DNA from: Phycisphaeraceae bacterium
Lineage (GTDB): Bacteria > Planctomycetota > Phycisphaerae > Phycisphaerales > UBA1924
DNA length: 64,000 nt
Assembly (NCBI GenBank): GCA_019636795.1
Contig: JAHBWW010000004.1
Coordinates: 310,001-374,000 of the forward strand
Direction of reading: 5' to 3'
The translations under genes were made by a program, and so were the position numbers. Position 1 is the first letter of the stretch; every line of letters begins with the position of its first letter. Under the pieces are notes generated by a model. The model ran no database searches and was not told the DNA's origin. It was given only the letters and a program-made list of their open reading frames with translations. Of the stretch, positions 62,801 through 64,000 are shown in pieces.

Positions 62801-64000
62801 ATGTCGAACCAACCCCTGACTCTCCTCGATGGCTCGCCCCTCACCACGGAACAAGTCGCCCGCGTCGCTCGAAATTTGGCTCCCGTCACTCTTGCCCGCG
62901 ACGCCCGCAACCGGATGGACGCGTGTCGCGGCTCGCTTCTGGCCACCATTGCGTCCGGCGATGCTCACTACGGAATCAACACCGGTTTCGGGTCGCTCGC
63001 GCGCACACGCATCGATGATGCCTCGCTTGGCGAGCTTCAGCGAAATCTTGTGCGTTCTCATGCCGCAGGAATTGGCGAGCCGCTTTCGGTCGAAGTTGTG
63101 CGCGCGATGATGGTTGTTCTGGCAGCATCGCTCAGCCGCGGACTCTCTGCGGTGCGCCCCGAAGTTGTCGATCTCATTCTCGCGTTGCTCAATCATCGCA
63201 TTACACCCATGGTTCCCGAAACAGGGTCTGTCGGCGCGTCCGGTGATCTCGCCCCGCTTGCCCATGTCGCGCTCGCACTGATCGGTGAAGGTGAAGTCCT
63301 TGTGGACATCGGCTCCGGACGCTGCGAAACCTGTCCTGCGTCGACTGCACTGGGGCGTGCGGGATTGTCGCCGGTGGTGCTCGAAGCCAAGGAGGGTCTG
63401 GCCCTCATCAATGGCACACACCTGATGGCCGGTCGGGGTGCGTTGCTTGTCGATGATTTTGACCGCTGTGCCGGTGCTGCGTTTGTCGCGGCCGCGATGT
63501 CGATGGATGCCTGTCGGGTGACCCATCGCTTCCTTGATGCACGCGTTCACGCTGCCCGGAATCAACCCGGTTGTGCGCACGTCGCCCAGCAGCTGCGAGA
63601 CCTTCTGCACGGAAGCGAGATCGCTCAGTCGCACGCGGTCAATGACCCGCGCGTGCAGGATCCGTACTCATTCCGGTGTGCTCCGGCGGTGCTCGGGGCT
63701 TCGCAGCAACTTGCCCAGCATGTGCGCACAGCGGTCGAACATGAACTGGGAGCAGTCACGGATAATCCGCTGGTGTTTGCGACCGATGCAAATCAGGCTG
63801 ACATCGTTTCGGCGGGCAACTTTCATGGCATGCCAGTCGCGCTGCCGCTCGATTGCCTGGCGCTCGCGGCGTGTCATGTTGCCGGTCTTGCTGAGCGGCG
63901 CGTGTTTCACATGCTTTCGGTGTTTGACCCCGAATCGGGGCTCAAGCCGTTTCTGAGTCCGACGCCGGGGTTGCATTCGGGGTACATGATTGTGCAGTAC
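62801..64000 (+). CDS. hutH: Histidine ammonia-lyase (3' end outside window)
   Basis: Deaminates histidine to urocanate, the first step of histidine breakdown. The prosthetic MIO group forms from Ala-Ser-Gly in GSVGASGDLAPLAH (residues 146-148). YGINTGFGSL, RSHAAGIGEP and QDPYSFRCAPAVLGASQ are also typical. About 400 residues are seen; the usual length is near 510. ATG at 62801. No other hut gene is visible. Confidence 0.93.
   Translation, partial: MSNQPLTLLDGSPLTTEQVARVARNLAPVTLARDARNRMDACRGSLLATIASGDAHYGINTGFGSLARTRIDDASLGELQRNLVRSHAAGIGEPLSVEVVRAMMVVLAASLSRGLSAVRPEVVDLILALLNHRITPMVPETGSVGASGDLAPLAHVALALIGEGEVLVDIGSGRCETCPASTALGRAGLSPVVLEAKEGLALINGTHLMAGRGALLVDDFDRCAGAAFVAAAMSMDACRVTHRFLDARVHAARNQPGCAHVAQQLRDLLHGSEIAQSHAVNDPRVQDPYSFRCAPAVLGASQQLAQHVRTAVEHELGAVTDNPLVFATDANQADIVSAGNFHGMPVALPLDCLALAACHVAGLAERRVFHMLSVFDPESGLKPFLSPTPGLHSGYMIVQY

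Overview
The window looks like chromosomal DNA of a GC-rich planctomycete, most likely class Phycisphaerae (inference, no rRNA present). The grounds are dockerin-like EF-hand pairs at the ends of secreted proteins, a VPAPAS/arginine-rich C-terminal sorting tail, duplicated groEL genes, Rhs/YD proteins with an EF-hand pair inside the core, and many lipoproteins and odd family members. It opens inside pstC and ends inside hutH.

Layout. 1-4495: pstC-pstA-pstB phosphate uptake genes, with unusually enlarged permeases. 4677-8935: sucA-sucB, the E1 and E2 of 2-oxoglutarate dehydrogenase. 8943-14798 (minus): LMW phosphatase, a GT-like protein, two lipoproteins, DUF2752, an EAL-CBS-GGDEF protein and an orphan NuoA. 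15021-21794 (plus): chaperone block groEL1-groES-groEL2-dnaJ-grpE, then FmdB and AcpS, preceded by a textbook sigma-54 promoter and a perfect inverted repeat. 21807-28200: transaldolase-like aldolase, agmatinase (minus), a phosphoglycerate-mutase-like protein with altered active site, a membrane protein, an aminotransferase and an AtoE-type transporter. 28226-31438 (minus): secreted protein built from five 183-residue repeats. 31743-42021: QueC-like protein lacking its motifs, metzincin-type protease, release-factor-like protein, cyclophilin, TolC-like protein, GH35-like protein lacking catalytic residues, HD protein. 43817-46354: an ArsR-methyltransferase fusion directly upstream of ahcY, probably its regulator.

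The most unusual part is 50126-57424 (minus strand). It holds four 5'-truncated Rhs genes, plus a 48-bp remnant of a fifth, laid head to tail. Each has a different C-terminal end and is followed by a small unrelated gene that is probably its immunity gene. No full-length Rhs gene is in the window, so this reads as an archive of orphan toxin/immunity cassettes. Two cassettes share a 962-bp near-identical repeat. One is frameshifted at a C8 tract, and restoring the frame creates a GTGA overlap with its partner gene. Next to the array is a DUF2075-type helicase split by one in-frame amber codon, and then a 600-bp stretch with 21-, 30- and 13-bp tandem repeats leading into proS. A DinB-like protein and hutH close the window.

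All identities come from reading the translated sequence and remembered family motifs; no database search was run.
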